64,000 bases of DNA from Sulfolobus sp. S-194 (GCF_012222305.1 NZ_CP035730.1:1508501-1572500); one strand, 5' to 3'. Counted from the first letter of the stretch, positions 46,826 through 56,173 are shown. Made by a program: numbers and translations. Notes: generated from the letters alone by a model not told the origin.

Positions 46826-48829
46826 TTATGTGAACAAGTTAGGTAAATGTACTACATAGGCTAATGCTATCTGCATAGCTATTATGCTAATTATTGCAAC
46901 TATCGAAACTTGAACTATTCTAAAAGTATCCTTTACTGTTCCGTCTGCAGATTTTGCATATAGTATACCAAAAATCACGCCAGTTTCAGCAATCATTAAC
47001 TCGAGTGTAGGTAGCATTTGACTTACATAGTTCCCAACATTTATAAACGCTAGAAAGAAGTTCAAAAGTCCAGTTATACCAGATGGTACTGCAATTCCGT
47101 TAGCGCTCTGTATTTCTAGGTTTGGAATCTGGACTAAACCTGCAATACTATGGAGTACATAAACTGTCATTATTATAACACCAGCCATGATTGCTGGGGC
47201 TAATATCGATGCTCCAATAAAAGTGTAGAGACCCCTCTTCTTAGCCATAATAGCGTCATAGTAAGCATCAGTGATCTCTGCTAGTCGAGTAAACACGTTA
47301 TACTTAAGTACACCTTGTTTATCCATTTCCATCAAATTCTTAAACACTGTATTAAGCATCCATGAATCCGTCTTTGGCTCAAAAGTTCCTGCGGTAACTA
47401 AGGCAGTTAAATAACGGGAGATTGTGTCATCAATAACCTTTCCGAACGTTGTAACTTTAACTAGACTTGAAGAAATCAGATCACCTTCATTAAGCTTCCT
47501 CAGTGCATTATACAAATTATCGCCAGTACTTCTGATCAATTCTGCTACTGATCTAACAAATATAGGCAACTTCTCTTCAGCCTCATTTTTTGCCTTAATT
47601 CTTTGATAAACCGGATAACCGTAAAAGAATGAGAATGAAAGAACAGGTACTTCAAAGAAAATCCATAAGAGCTGCCCTAAAGGTTCAATTATTTTGAAAA
47701 TTGACAGAATCACCAAGACTACTAATGAAACGACCAATGCAATTGCACCCTTTTTCAGATCTCCTTTTATCTTTACTTCCTCTGATGGTGCACTGAATGA
47801 GAGATACATATAGAGTGCAAATCCTATTAAAGGGATCATAAAGAACGTAACACTATCAGCACCGTAAACTGGATTATTAGACGATACGGCAAACCATATT
47901 GCAAAGAGCGGAAGTATTAATAAGAACAATAATGCTAACTCACCCAGGTTAGACGCAGCTTTTCCAAAGTTTTCCCATTTTCTTTTAAGCTCATTCATTA
48001 CTTCGACCGTAATTCTATTCATAAACTCAATTAAACTACCCCCACTTTTAGATATTGAAACAGCACCAAGCAGTAGTCTTTCAAATACTCTGGATGGATG
48101 ATCTTTAGCCTCTCTCACTATCGCCTCCTCGGGTGGTATATTAAATAAGACAAAATCCCTATGTATCTTGAGAAATTCCCTCGGGATAGCTTTCATGAAC
48201 TCTTCATCTTCATCATTTTTTCTTCTTAAAAGGATAAGTGAACCTCTTTTCTCTTTTTTGATGATCTTCATATTACTGTAAGTTTCTTCTGATTTTAGCT
48301 CCTCAATTATTTTCATAACTCCATAGCCTAATTGAGTCATACTCCAAATTATTATAGAAACAATAGGCAATTCCTTCTCTACTTGAGTCTGAAGAGAGTT
48401 CCTAGCATCCCACATTTTAACCCAAGGATAGAAGTAAGTGATTACTGAGACAGTCCCCGCGAATATCGAGTATAAGACCACCCCACTTCCAACATAAATT
48501 ATCATGCCTAGAATAACTGATAATGGGAAACCATACCATGCAAGCTGAATCATCTCCTTAAGCCAGTTATTTGGATCTTCTATTACTTTAGCTTTCTCTA
48601 CTAATGGGATAATTATTTTCTCAAGATAATCATCATACCTATGTTTATAATTATAACCTGTAATTACAGCAGAGTATGATAATAAACCTAGTAGAAGGCT
48701 CTGCAGATATTGTGCATTCATTATATGTATCTTAAATGATATTAAAGTTAGAGCTAAAGCTATTATACTTACAATTAAAGTAAATGGAAAGTTTATTGGA
48801 CTTATTTTAAATGATACCCCTAGCTTCAT
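46826..48829 (-). CDS. Type IV pilus platform protein (TadC/FlaJ-like)
   Basis: A 667-residue integral membrane protein that anchors the pilus assembly ATPase. Hydrophobic helices cluster at about 15-55, 100-145, 300-345, 365-410 and 540-665, with two cytoplasmic T2SSF-like domains between them (residues about 150-290 and 420-535), the double-domain form found in archaeal pilus and archaellum systems. GAGGT precedes the start. It overlaps the ATPase stop by 23 nt, closing the operon. Confidence 0.88.
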   Translation of the reverse strand: MKLGVSFKISPINFPFTLIVSIIALALTLISFKIHIMNAQYLQSLLLGLLSYSAVITGYNYKHRYDDYLEKIIIPLVEKAKVIEDPNNWLKEMIQLAWYGFPLSVILGMIIYVGSGVVLYSIFAGTVSVITYFYPWVKMWDARNSLQTQVEKELPIVSIIIWSMTQLGYGVMKIIEELKSEETYSNMKIIKKEKRGSLILLRRKNDEDEEFMKAIPREFLKIHRDFVLFNIPPEEAIVREAKDHPSRVFERLLLGAVSISKSGGSLIEFMNRITVEVMNELKRKWENFGKAASNLGELALLFLLILPLFAIWFAVSSNNPVYGADSVTFFMIPLIGFALYMYLSFSAPSEEVKIKGDLKKGAIALVVSLVVLVILSIFKIIEPLGQLLWIFFEVPVLSFSFFYGYPVYQRIKAKNEAEEKLPIFVRSVAELIRSTGDNLYNALRKLNEGDLISSSLVKVTTFGKVIDDTISRYLTALVTAGTFEPKTDSWMLNTVFKNLMEMDKQGVLKYNVFTRLAEITDAYYDAIMAKKRGLYTFIGASILAPAIMAGVIIMTVYVLHSIAGLVQIPNLEIQSANGIAVPSGITGLLNFFLAFINVGNYVSQMLPTLELMIAETGVIFGILYAKSADGTVKDTFRIVQVSIVAIISIIAMQIALAYVVHLPNLFT

Positions 48830-50288
48830 AGAACCTCATCAACCCCTCCTTGTATTGATTTAAAGATAGACCTTTTTCATAAGCATAGTTCAAAAAATCA
48901 ACTCTTGCCTTTAACTCTTCCTCTAACTCTTTCTGATTTAAACCGTTCCTCTGGGCTATTTGCAGAAGTCTCTCACTGATAACAATTTTAGAGTCGTCCC
49001 ATGTATCAATTATCGGATTATAAAATACTATCTGATTATACGTTGCCTGACCACCTTTAAGCAAAATCTCAGCTGCTTCTTGAACTCTTCTCCTTAATCC
49101 TCCTCTTTTTTCAGGGTTAGGATAAGTGTTTATGAAGACTACCATCGTAACTAAGGCGAAGAATGAATCATCAACACCAGAGTAATTAAACCTAGCTTTA
49201 AGGGAGTCAAAGTCCTCGGCATGCAGTGATGTTACTCCTCCATGACCACTGGCTACTGAGTGAATAAACTCTTTAATCTCCTCTTTAGTCCTAACTTCCC
49301 CGACTGAAACAAAGTCGGGTCTAATTCTAAGAGTATGTGCAATTAACTTATCCAGAGGAATTTCTATAGCCTCACTATATTCCATAAAAGCAGTCGATTT
49401 CCTAGCTATCAGCCTTGTCCAATTAGGGAATATTACTTTTAATTCCGGAACTTCCTCCACTGTAACTATTTTCCAAGTTGGGGGCAAAACGGTCATTAAT
49501 GCGTTTATAAATGTGGTCTTTCCAGTTCCTGTCCTGCCTACTACGAGAACTACACCTCTATTCTCTAAAGTATACCACAATGCAGCTGCAGTTAAAGGCG
49601 AAAGAGTTTTTCTTTTATATACTAGATCTGATAAAGTCCATACTTCCTCTAATGGTTTCCTTATTGTTATAGTAGACCCGGGAAGAGAGACTTCACTACC
49701 GTAAGTTACAGCAAATCTATAGCCTTCTGGGGTTATTCCATCCACTATAGGTCTTGCAAGGGTAACTGATTTCCCAGATTTTAGCACTATCCTTTGAATT
49801 AAATAATCTGCCTCAGCTTTAGATAAGTGAATATTCGTAGGTAACCAACTACCGAACTCCCTATGGAAGACCCATACTGCATCACCGTAAAGACCAGTTC
49901 TAGAACCAGAATAGGAAATATCTTCTAAATCTTCATCATCAAATAAAGGAGAGAGTGGACCATAGCGAAGGACATCACGATAGATGTAATAACCGATTTT
50001 AGGATCACCTTTAACTTCTGGATGGAAAAGAATCTGCTGAATCATCTCATCCTCATTTGAAGAGGGTTTTATAACGTAATAGAGAGTCTTCTTTAACTTA
50101 TCAATGATTTTTATCTGTTTTTCATCTAGTTCTGGCTCCTCAATTTGATAATATAAGTCCCCAGCTTCATCCCTAACTACATACGCTTTAGGATACGCTA
50201 CTCCTTTGTCTTCATACTTCCACTTAAGTTCCTTTTCGAATAAAATTGTTCCCTTTAATTCCGGTCTTAATATTTTAACTTCAGACAT
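48807..50288 (-). CDS. Type IV pilus assembly ATPase (GspE/FlaI-like)
   Basis: Powers pilus assembly at the inner face of the membrane. About 493 residues from the ATG at 50288. Walker A is VVGRTGTGKTTF near residue 255, the Walker B region is VSVGEVRTKEE near 320, and the His box follows in SLHAEDF. An in-frame GTG at 50297 is less likely because AGGAGGGTG (50295-50303 on the minus strand) is a strong ribosome site 6 nt before the ATG. Next to four class III signal peptide proteins and a platform protein. Confidence 0.92.
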   Translation of the reverse strand: MSEVKILRPELKGTILFEKELKWKYEDKGVAYPKAYVVRDEAGDLYYQIEEPELDEKQIKIIDKLKKTLYYVIKPSSNEDEMIQQILFHPEVKGDPKIGYYIYRDVLRYGPLSPLFDDEDLEDISYSGSRTGLYGDAVWVFHREFGSWLPTNIHLSKAEADYLIQRIVLKSGKSVTLARPIVDGITPEGYRFAVTYGSEVSLPGSTITIRKPLEEVWTLSDLVYKRKTLSPLTAAALWYTLENRGVVLVVGRTGTGKTTFINALMTVLPPTWKIVTVEEVPELKVIFPNWTRLIARKSTAFMEYSEAIEIPLDKLIAHTLRIRPDFVSVGEVRTKEEIKEFIHSVASGHGGVTSLHAEDFDSLKARFNYSGVDDSFFALVTMVVFINTYPNPEKRGGLRRRVQEAAEILLKGGQATYNQIVFYNPIIDTWDDSKIVISERLLQIAQRNGLNQKELEEELKARVDFLNYAYEKGLSLNQYKEGLMRFYEARGII

Positions 50289-50293
50289 AGAAT

Positions 50294-51124
50294 TCACCCT
50301 CCTAAAGGATAAAACGTATATCCTACGTTCCCGAAGTTTGTAAAGACTATAAAATATAAATTACCGAAAGGATAGATAGGATTATTTGGTAATAACTGCC
50401 AGTCAGTAGGTATATAGTTAGTTGAAGTCAAATATGGTGGAGCACCATAATATGGGTAGTAGAATGTATACTGACTATAGTGATAGAAAGCATAATAGTA
50501 GGTTCCCAGATATGATAACTCTACATTGTTAATATTTGTAGAAAGTATAATAAATGCTTTTATCTCTACCTCATAATACTGTTGTGGAATGTATAAATTG
50601 AGAATATAAGGACTAGTTGGATAAAGTTGCGCATAAGTTAAGGTTAAAGTGTAAGTATAACTTGGTGCAACAGTAGATCCTATATGTGCAATTAATAGCT
50701 GGCTTAGTTCTGGTAGAGCAATTGAGGCATAATTAGGGGGTTGCCCATTCTGAGTAGTTCCAATAAGTGTACCACTCATAGGGTTCCCAGCTGAAATTAT
50801 TAGATCATTAATCGTTTGGGTAATTTGTGAAGGGTTATTCACCTTAACTGTGATTATTGGATCCGAGTATTCAGTTATCGTAACTATAAAGTAATACGAC
50901 CCACTGGTGCATTGCCCAGAATAAATTACGTTGCTATATAAATACTCTATTTGCGAATTAATAGTAAGTTTAGCATTATTATGATTATAAATGTTAATCT
51001 GAGATTGAGAAATCTGAGCACCTATTATTTGAAACTCGCCTAAATAAGCAATGATCAAGGCTAAAGAAGTCAAAAGTATAAGCAAAAAGATAACAATACC
51101 TATTACTGTTCCTAGCCCTCTCAT
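50294..51124 (-). CDS. Class III signal peptide pilin-like protein (large)
   Basis: A 276-residue secreted protein. The signal peptide is very short (MRG before LGTVIGIVIFLLIL), cleavable after the Gly by the archaeal prepilin peptidase PibD, leaving the hydrophobic helix as the assembly domain. The remainder is Tyr/Ser/Thr/Asn-rich and beta-like. GGGGTGG precedes the ATG. The first 60 residues match the orphan 54308 protein closely (both contain SIYNHNN or NIYNHNN), so they are paralogues. Overlaps both neighbours. Confidence 0.85.
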   Translation of the reverse strand: MRGLGTVIGIVIFLLILLTSLALIIAYLGEFQIIGAQISQSQINIYNHNNAKLTINSQIEYLYSNVIYSGQCTSGSYYFIVTITEYSDPIITVKVNNPSQITQTINDLIISAGNPMSGTLIGTTQNGQPPNYASIALPELSQLLIAHIGSTVAPSYTYTLTLTYAQLYPTSPYILNLYIPQQYYEVEIKAFIILSTNINNVELSYLGTYYYAFYHYSQYTFYYPYYGAPPYLTSTNYIPTDWQLLPNNPIYPFGNLYFIVFTNFGNVGYTFYPLGG

Positions 51125-51618
51125 TGGACCACCCCTGGAGATAGGACAAATTCCTCAGAATAACCATTAGTAAAGACTAGTGTTATAAAATAAGTATTCA
51201 AATTTGTAGGTACATTACTAATAACTACGGCATATTCTTTCCCTGGCTGAATTTCTCCGGTAGGACAATAAATAAACTTAGGCTGGCCACTTAAATTAGT
51301 AGGAGGTTCCACTAAATAAACGTATGTGGTGTTCGGTTGTAGAGCGTCATTAATCATTGCATAAGCGACTTGAACCGGAGAAGAACCATAATTTACGATA
51401 AAGAGTATTATTCCTTGATACGGTGGATAAAAAGACAATTGGGGATAGGGATTAATAATTAAGTAAAGAGGTTGAAGTAGAGGGAGTGCTGAAGATACAT
51501 GAGGTTTTTGAAGTGTTAAAAAATAACCTCCATTAAAGGCAAAAAATGCAGCTAACAAAGTAAGAGTTATTACTAGCGAAAGTAAAGCGGCTATGACTTC
51601 AGATAAGCCCCTCTTCAT
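51121..51618 (-). CDS. Class III signal peptide pilin-like protein
   Basis: A 165-residue protein with MKRG as the signal peptide head and LSEVIAALLSLVITLTLLAA as the helix after the PibD site. The mature part is a small beta domain with Pro/Tyr-rich segments. GGTGGTGAG precedes the start. Overlaps both neighbours by 4 nt. Confidence 0.83.
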   Translation of the reverse strand: MKRGLSEVIAALLSLVITLTLLAAFFAFNGGYFLTLQKPHVSSALPLLQPLYLIINPYPQLSFYPPYQGIILFIVNYGSSPVQVAYAMINDALQPNTTYVYLVEPPTNLSGQPKFIYCPTGEIQPGKEYAVVISNVPTNLNTYFITLVFTNGYSEEFVLSPGVVQ

Positions 51619-52145
51619 GCGCTCACCACCTGTGCAGAAGTCTGAATTTGAATAACGGAGGAGCCCAATTGGCCTTGAATCGTGATTATTGTATAGTTCC
51701 CCTGATTTACCCAGTCAGAATATTGATTTACTTGAAAATTTGATATGAAAGTATAGAGTAACTGTGTATATGCTTGTCTCACCGTTACTGGCAGAGTAGT
51801 CTGATATTTGTTTAACTGGGAATACGGTACAATAGCAGTATAAAAAATATTCCCAGATATGTTCATTGTAATTCCGTTACTAGTAAGTAAAACATGCTGA
51901 ACCACAAAGGGTGTGTAAGCGTCATCAGAAATGTACAACTCCAACAGAATAACACCCGGGTTTTGCACAGTCTGATAATTCATCAAAATGACTACTGCTC
52001 TAACTGAAATATCTGGCGATGAGGAAAGAATATGAATGTAATTCAGGCCATAATGATAGAGGAAAGCCCAAGCTAAAAAAACAATTAAAATTAAAAGGAG
52101 GGAGCCCACGATATTGCTAAGCCCCCTCCTTTTTTGGACTACCAT
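51615..52145 (-). CDS. Class III signal peptide pilin-like protein
   Basis: About 176 residues from the ATG at 52145, giving the head MVVQKRRG and the helix LSNIVGSLLLILIVFLAWAF. A longer frame from 52181 exists but would give a long head overlapping the upstream gene; AAGGTGT shortly before 52145 supports the shorter start. Mature domain beta-like, rich in Gln/Thr/Tyr. The LSNIVGSLLL segment is identical to the first pilin of the operon. Confidence 0.82.
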   Translation of the reverse strand: MVVQKRRGLSNIVGSLLLILIVFLAWAFLYHYGLNYIHILSSSPDISVRAVVILMNYQTVQNPGVILLELYISDDAYTPFVVQHVLLTSNGITMNISGNIFYTAIVPYSQLNKYQTTLPVTVRQAYTQLLYTFISNFQVNQYSDWVNQGNYTIITIQGQLGSSVIQIQTSAQVVSA

Positions 52146-52161
52146 TACCTTACACCTTATT

Positions 52162-52716
52162 TCAGTCTTGTACCACAACACTGATCTGTTGACTTAACGT
52201 TTGTGCTGTTACATTATCAACTCCAGATACTAGGAATACTATAGTTTGTCCAGTAGACAATGATGGTACTACAGCACTTGATACTACACCAGAGAATGTT
52301 ATTGACTGACCCGGTTCAATTAGATAGCCGTTTTTCAATGACTGATATGCACCAGATATTGGAGTAATATAACTTTGACCGTTAGTCCCAGCACTGTATA
52401 GTGTGTAAGTTTTCCCGTTAGCTACCATATTTATAGTCTGTACAATGATAGGGTCATTACCACTGTCAGTTATTGTTAAGGTTATAGACGCTCCTTGTGT
52501 AGTATATTCACCACCTGGAATTATTACAGATGCATCACTTATTGATACTCCTGCATTGTGGCTATTTGCTGAAAACAGTCCAAATACGAAGTGACCTATT
52601 AACAATGCTGCTACTATTGTTAATACTATTAAGAGTAATGATCCGACTATATTAGATAGACCTCTTTTCCCTTTTTTATTTATATTTATGTTTTCTAATT
52701 TATTTATTTTTTTCAT
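52162..52716 (-). CDS. Class III signal peptide pilin, first gene of the operon
   Basis: A 184-residue pilin-like protein. The head is 19 residues ending in KGKRG, then LSNIVGSLLLIVLTIVAALL. The mature part is a Ser/Thr/Gly-rich beta domain (SITLTITDSG, FLVSGVDN), resembling the main subunits of Sulfolobales adhesive pili and bindosomes. Being first and typical in length it may be the major subunit. The promoter region carries TATA TTTTTTAAA (about 52751-52760, minus strand) and repeated CTGAAAC elements. Confidence 0.85.
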   Translation of the reverse strand: MKKINKLENININKKGKRGLSNIVGSLLLIVLTIVAALLIGHFVFGLFSANSHNAGVSISDASVIIPGGEYTTQGASITLTITDSGNDPIIVQTINMVANGKTYTLYSAGTNGQSYITPISGAYQSLKNGYLIEPGQSITFSGVVSSAVVPSLSTGQTIVFLVSGVDNVTAQTLSQQISVVVQD

Positions 52717-52774
52717 ACTTCTTCAAGTTAATGTGTTATGATTTATCCTTTAAAAAATAACGATGAAACTTGTG

Positions 52775-52828
52775 CTGAAACTACTAGTAGAAGTTGCTGT
52801 TTCAGAATTTCCATCACAATTTCTGAAA
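52775..52828. promoter_or_regulatory. Repeated inverted CTGAAAC elements upstream of the pilus operon
   Basis: CTGAAAC (52775-52781) faces GTTTCAG (52799-52805), and TTTCAGA (52800-52806) faces TCTGAAA (52822-52828). Two overlapping palindromes share an arm and lie just upstream of the operon TATA box (about 52751-52760), a position suited to an activator site. Confidence 0.4.
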
Positions 52829-53477
52829 GTAATTCTATTTATATTTCATTTACTTAATACCAAATTAATTCATGCCAATATATGAAATTTGAAAATAAAT
52901 TAAAAATTTATTTTAAAAATTCAAACTGTTATTGAGATTTAATTGGATAGGGCATAAGATTACTATCATACAAGGCTGAGTTGATTTCGAATTTGACGTC
53001 TAAGAACAGTGTTATGCAACAGCTAGTTATTTATGTACTCTGCCAGATTTTTAAAGTGCAATATAATCTTCTTTAAAGTATTATATAAGTTTAGAAGAAG
53101 TCTTGTTCTTAAGCTATGACAGAGAATATGAGATTAAATGAAAAATATATGTATACTAGAATAAGAAGTATTATAATCCTTTACAGTAATGTAATATCCT
53201 CTGTTGTTCTAATAAAGCCTATAAAAGTTTAGAAGATGAAAGCATCTCATCAAATACTTATACTTTATTGCAGTATGAAATGCAATATTATTCATAGAAA
53301 TTATATGAGAGAATTCTATGCAATAAATGCAAATATCTTGCTCTTTAAAGTTAGCAAACGTGTAAATGTTCAAGTAAATTAATGACTATTTCCACCTCTT
53401 GTGCATAAGATTATTAACATTAACTGTACTTATCAAGAGTAGAAATATTTATATAGTAAATTTACGTTGAAAAGTAT
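52829..53477. other. Intergenic region between pilus operon and HTH gene
   Basis: No gene supported. It carries the divergent promoters; the TATA box of the HTH gene (ATATTTATATAG, about 53446-53457) is at the right edge. Confidence 0.4.
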
Positions 53478-53927
53478 ATGATTATTGAAACTTATAATTT
53501 GATGGACATTTCATTTATCTTTCCATTTTTAAATTCAAGAGTGAGTTTGCCGGAATTTATCCTTTACTTTAATTTTACCTATATCGAATTAACAGTCTTT
53601 CCATTATTAGCAGTTTCGTTATTGCTAATTATAATAAGATATAAAAGAAACAATATTGAATTATCATATGATAAGATAGATAAAAGAGATATAATGGTTC
53701 TAGAGGCTATCAAAAGAGGTTATAAGACATTAACTGAAATTTCATCATTCACAGGGTTACCAAAATCCACTACGTATAGAAGGCTCAAAAAACTAACAGA
53801 TCTAGGCTACTTAGTCTGTAATAGAGAGTACGGAAAGGTTTATTATGAAATAAATAAACCCTCGAGAAGAAAAATAATTAAAACGAAAGATATTGAGTTG
53901 AAGGAAGAAGAACGTAATGAGAAATAA
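53478..53927 (+). CDS. Membrane-anchored helix-turn-helix regulator
   Basis: A 149-residue protein. Residues about 1-60 are hydrophobic, with one membrane helix at about 36-56 (LTVFPLLAVSLLLIIIRYKR). Residues about 70-130 form a winged helix (IMVLEAIKRGYKTLTEISSF, GLPKSTTYRRLKKLTDLGYL), ending in a basic and acidic tail. It resembles one-component membrane regulators of Sulfolobales such as ArnR, although there the HTH is N-terminal. It is divergent from the pilus operon and likely controls it. TATA ATATTTATATAG centred 26 nt before the start implies a leaderless mRNA. Confidence 0.78.
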   Translation: MIIETYNLMDISFIFPFLNSRVSLPEFILYFNFTYIELTVFPLLAVSLLLIIIRYKRNNIELSYDKIDKRDIMVLEAIKRGYKTLTEISSFTGLPKSTTYRRLKKLTDLGYLVCNREYGKVYYEINKPSRRKIIKTKDIELKEEERNEK

Positions 53928-54307
53928 TTATTATGACCAGCATACACATCTTTTTATTCTTCTTATTATAATATAAATTGTACAAGTATGCTTGAACATT
54001 ATTAATAGTCTGTGTTTTAGGCTCCTAAACGCTTGCTCCTCTTAGCCTTCTTCTACAAAAAATAGCGTGATTACGTTGAACGCTAAGCTTTAAATTCAAA
54101 AAGAGAGAATTAAAGAAGAATGAGACAAGTCTACTTATTCTAGTTTATATCCACTATAAGTAATTAGCTTAATATAAAACTATATAAAGAGAAATATCAA
54201 TGAACACATAAAAATACTATATTTAATTTAGCATTATTCTAGTGGAAAACAGTGGAAAAAGAAGTTTCACGTGATCTTTATTAATTCCTTTTACATTAAT
54301 CTCTCAT
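53928..54307. other. Intergenic region
   Basis: No gene. A short hairpin TTTAGG/CCTAAA lies at 54016-54029. Putative TATA TTTATTA near 54270 serves the next gene. Confidence 0.35.
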
Positions 54308-54913
54308 ATGAGAGGCTTAGGCACAGTTGTTGGGATTGTGATATTCTTACTTATATTAATGGCAGCTATTGGTATAATCTTAATATATTTAGGCTCTTTT
54401 CAAAATTTTGGTTTACAGCTATCGCAAGCTCAATTATCAATTTATAACCATAATAACGAGAATTTAGTTATTACTGCTACAGCGTACTATTATAATGTTT
54501 CCCATAGCGACTGTGGAATTGGAATTGGGGCATATCATGGAAAAGCTTACGGTATATACAAGTATAATTTGAGCAATATTACAATAACAATAAGTAATAT
54601 AGGAAATGTTCCAAGCACGTTAACATATATAATAATATCTAACGGTTCAGGCGACCAACTATTCATTTACTACATAGGAAAGACTTTAGCACCAGGTCAG
54701 TCAATTAATATTGTCATTTATCCCTATCAGCTCTATTCTCCATATTGGCCAGACTGGCAAAAAGCACCAATCTCTGAGTACATTCCTTACCAAATAGTTA
54801 ATATAAGTTGTCATAACCAGCAATTTACAACTCCATATTACCAAATCCCAATAACCACATTAACTCAGTTTGGTAATGCCTTTACAACATTCCTAAACTA
54901 CTTTATACCTTAA
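54308..54913 (+). CDS. Orphan class III signal peptide pilin-like protein
   Basis: A 201-residue paralogue of the 50294-51124 protein: MRG head, LGTVVGIVIFLLILMAAIG helix, then ILIYLGSF and LSIYNHNN just as in that protein. The mature domain is shorter by about 75 residues and carries two Cys (SDCGIG, SCHNQ) that could form a disulfide. It has its own promoter and is not in an operon. It may be an alternative or tip subunit. Confidence 0.78.
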   Translation: MRGLGTVVGIVIFLLILMAAIGIILIYLGSFQNFGLQLSQAQLSIYNHNNENLVITATAYYYNVSHSDCGIGIGAYHGKAYGIYKYNLSNITITISNIGNVPSTLTYIIISNGSGDQLFIYYIGKTLAPGQSINIVIYPYQLYSPYWPDWQKAPISEYIPYQIVNISCHNQQFTTPYYQIPITTLTQFGNAFTTFLNYFIP

Positions 54914-55178
54914 AATAAGCTGAGTATCCATCAATATGAGAACTGTAGTTATGCAAGTGACAAACCCAGTAAATTAAGCTCAATAAACACGCATTAATCC
55001 CTATAATTATTGCGCAATATCGGAATGAGAAATTTTTCTCTTTTTAGTTCAAATTACTCTGGGATTGTTTCCTTTTTAATACTATATAGTAGCTAGGAAA
55101 AAGCTAAAGAAAATTTTCATACTTAATGGGTAAAATTTTCGGAATTAATCATGATTTGTGACATAGGTATTGAAATAA
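54914..55178. other. Intergenic region
   Basis: A/T-rich, nothing supported. Confidence 0.35.
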
Positions 55179-55723
55179 AGGTTTAAGGTTAACCGAAGAG
55201 ATTTTACTGTAGAGTCTCGATTACCTAAATTCATTAAGGAGTCGGATAGATATTCTAGGTTTGAGGTTACCTGAGTCTTTGCAAGAATTATATTTAAGTA
55301 TTGAGATGCGCAAAGAGAGTTATAGTAGGAACTCTACAAGTAAGCTCTTTCTCTCGAAAGGCATTTTAAGTTCGATTATTGTTTCGAATTTTAACAAAAT
55401 AGTGGAGAAGAAGAAAGAAGGAAGGAAATATGAGATAAAATGGTATTTAAGAATAGGATATCAGCACCTACTACTGGATTAATGGGAATTTCAAGACCCT
55501 GGGTTTAAAGGGTTTTTACTTTAACAGCAACAATGCTTGGAATTCATACGAATGCATATAACGGTTTAGACAAGATTTAAACCCCTTTCACATTAGAAAC
55601 TATGCAATAATCTCAATAAAGGGATTAATAAAAGATGAAGACGAGATAATAAGCCCCATGAAATTAGAAGATGAAGAAAAGGATCTTTTAGAGAAGATGA
55701 AGAAGAAATTAAATGAAATTTAA
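55179..55723 (+). pseudogene. Decayed gene, unknown family
   Basis: A disrupted coding region that reads as one protein across two frameshifts and one stop. Piece 1 (from 55179) includes FTVESRLPKFIKESDRYSRF; piece 2 (from 55261) reads LPESLQELYLSIEMRK and on to KYEIKWYLRIGYQH; a shift near 55465 leads to YYWINGNFKTLGLKGFYF and a TAA; piece 3 continues DLNPFHIRNYAIISIKG and ends in KMKKKLNEI at 55723. Strong coding character after correction. I do not recognise the family; a plasmid or virus origin is possible. Confidence 0.55.
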
Positions 55724-56012
55724 TGTACTATATATTTTAATATAGGTAAGTTTCTAAATAAATATGTAATTTTATAAAGGATTGACTCTCTTTATATAGA
55801 GAACATAGACATAGTTTATTATTAACATCCAAGTATTATGCATTTTAACACATAGAATTTTAGTGGACATTAATTAGGTCTAAGCACATTCCTAACACTG
55901 AAATAAATTGAAACTTTTATATCTTTGGAATATAAAAAGAATTTTAAATAAATAATGTTGCCTTATATAAAAGCTCCTAAATGGAAAAAGAGTTTAAATA
56001 AGATTTTTATTG
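55724..56012. other. Short A/T-rich spacer before the IS element
   Basis: Nothing supported. Confidence 0.3.
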
Positions 56013-56100
56013 AACACCCTAGACTCCAAATTCATTTTACAAAAATAATTACAGGGAATAATTATCTATTATCTTGAAAATTTTGTAATTAGAGAAAAAG

Positions 56101-56173
56101 TTTAGGGTAGATGTAGTTTGGTATTACTTTAGGGGAGAAACACTTGAAAACACCAGACTACATCTACCCTAAA
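56101..56173 (+). promoter_or_regulatory. 22-bp hairpin enclosing the transposase start
   Basis: The arm 56101-56122 (TTTAGGGTAGATGTAGTTTG and two more) pairs with 56152-56173, 22 pairs with one G-U. The 29-nt loop holds AGGGGAG (56131-56137) and the TTG start (56144). The right arm lies inside the coding region (residues 3-10). Readthrough transcripts would fold it; a transcript starting inside would not contain the left arm. Confidence 0.8.

Noticed and set aside
52806..52823. AATTTC motifs as ups-box (UV-inducible promoter element)
   Set aside because: They point away from the pilus operon and are not at the ups-box distance from its TATA box.
53990..54060. Possible tRNA or small RNA near the TTTAGG/CCTAAA hairpin
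   Set aside because: No cloverleaf, box C/D or box H/ACA elements could be placed.
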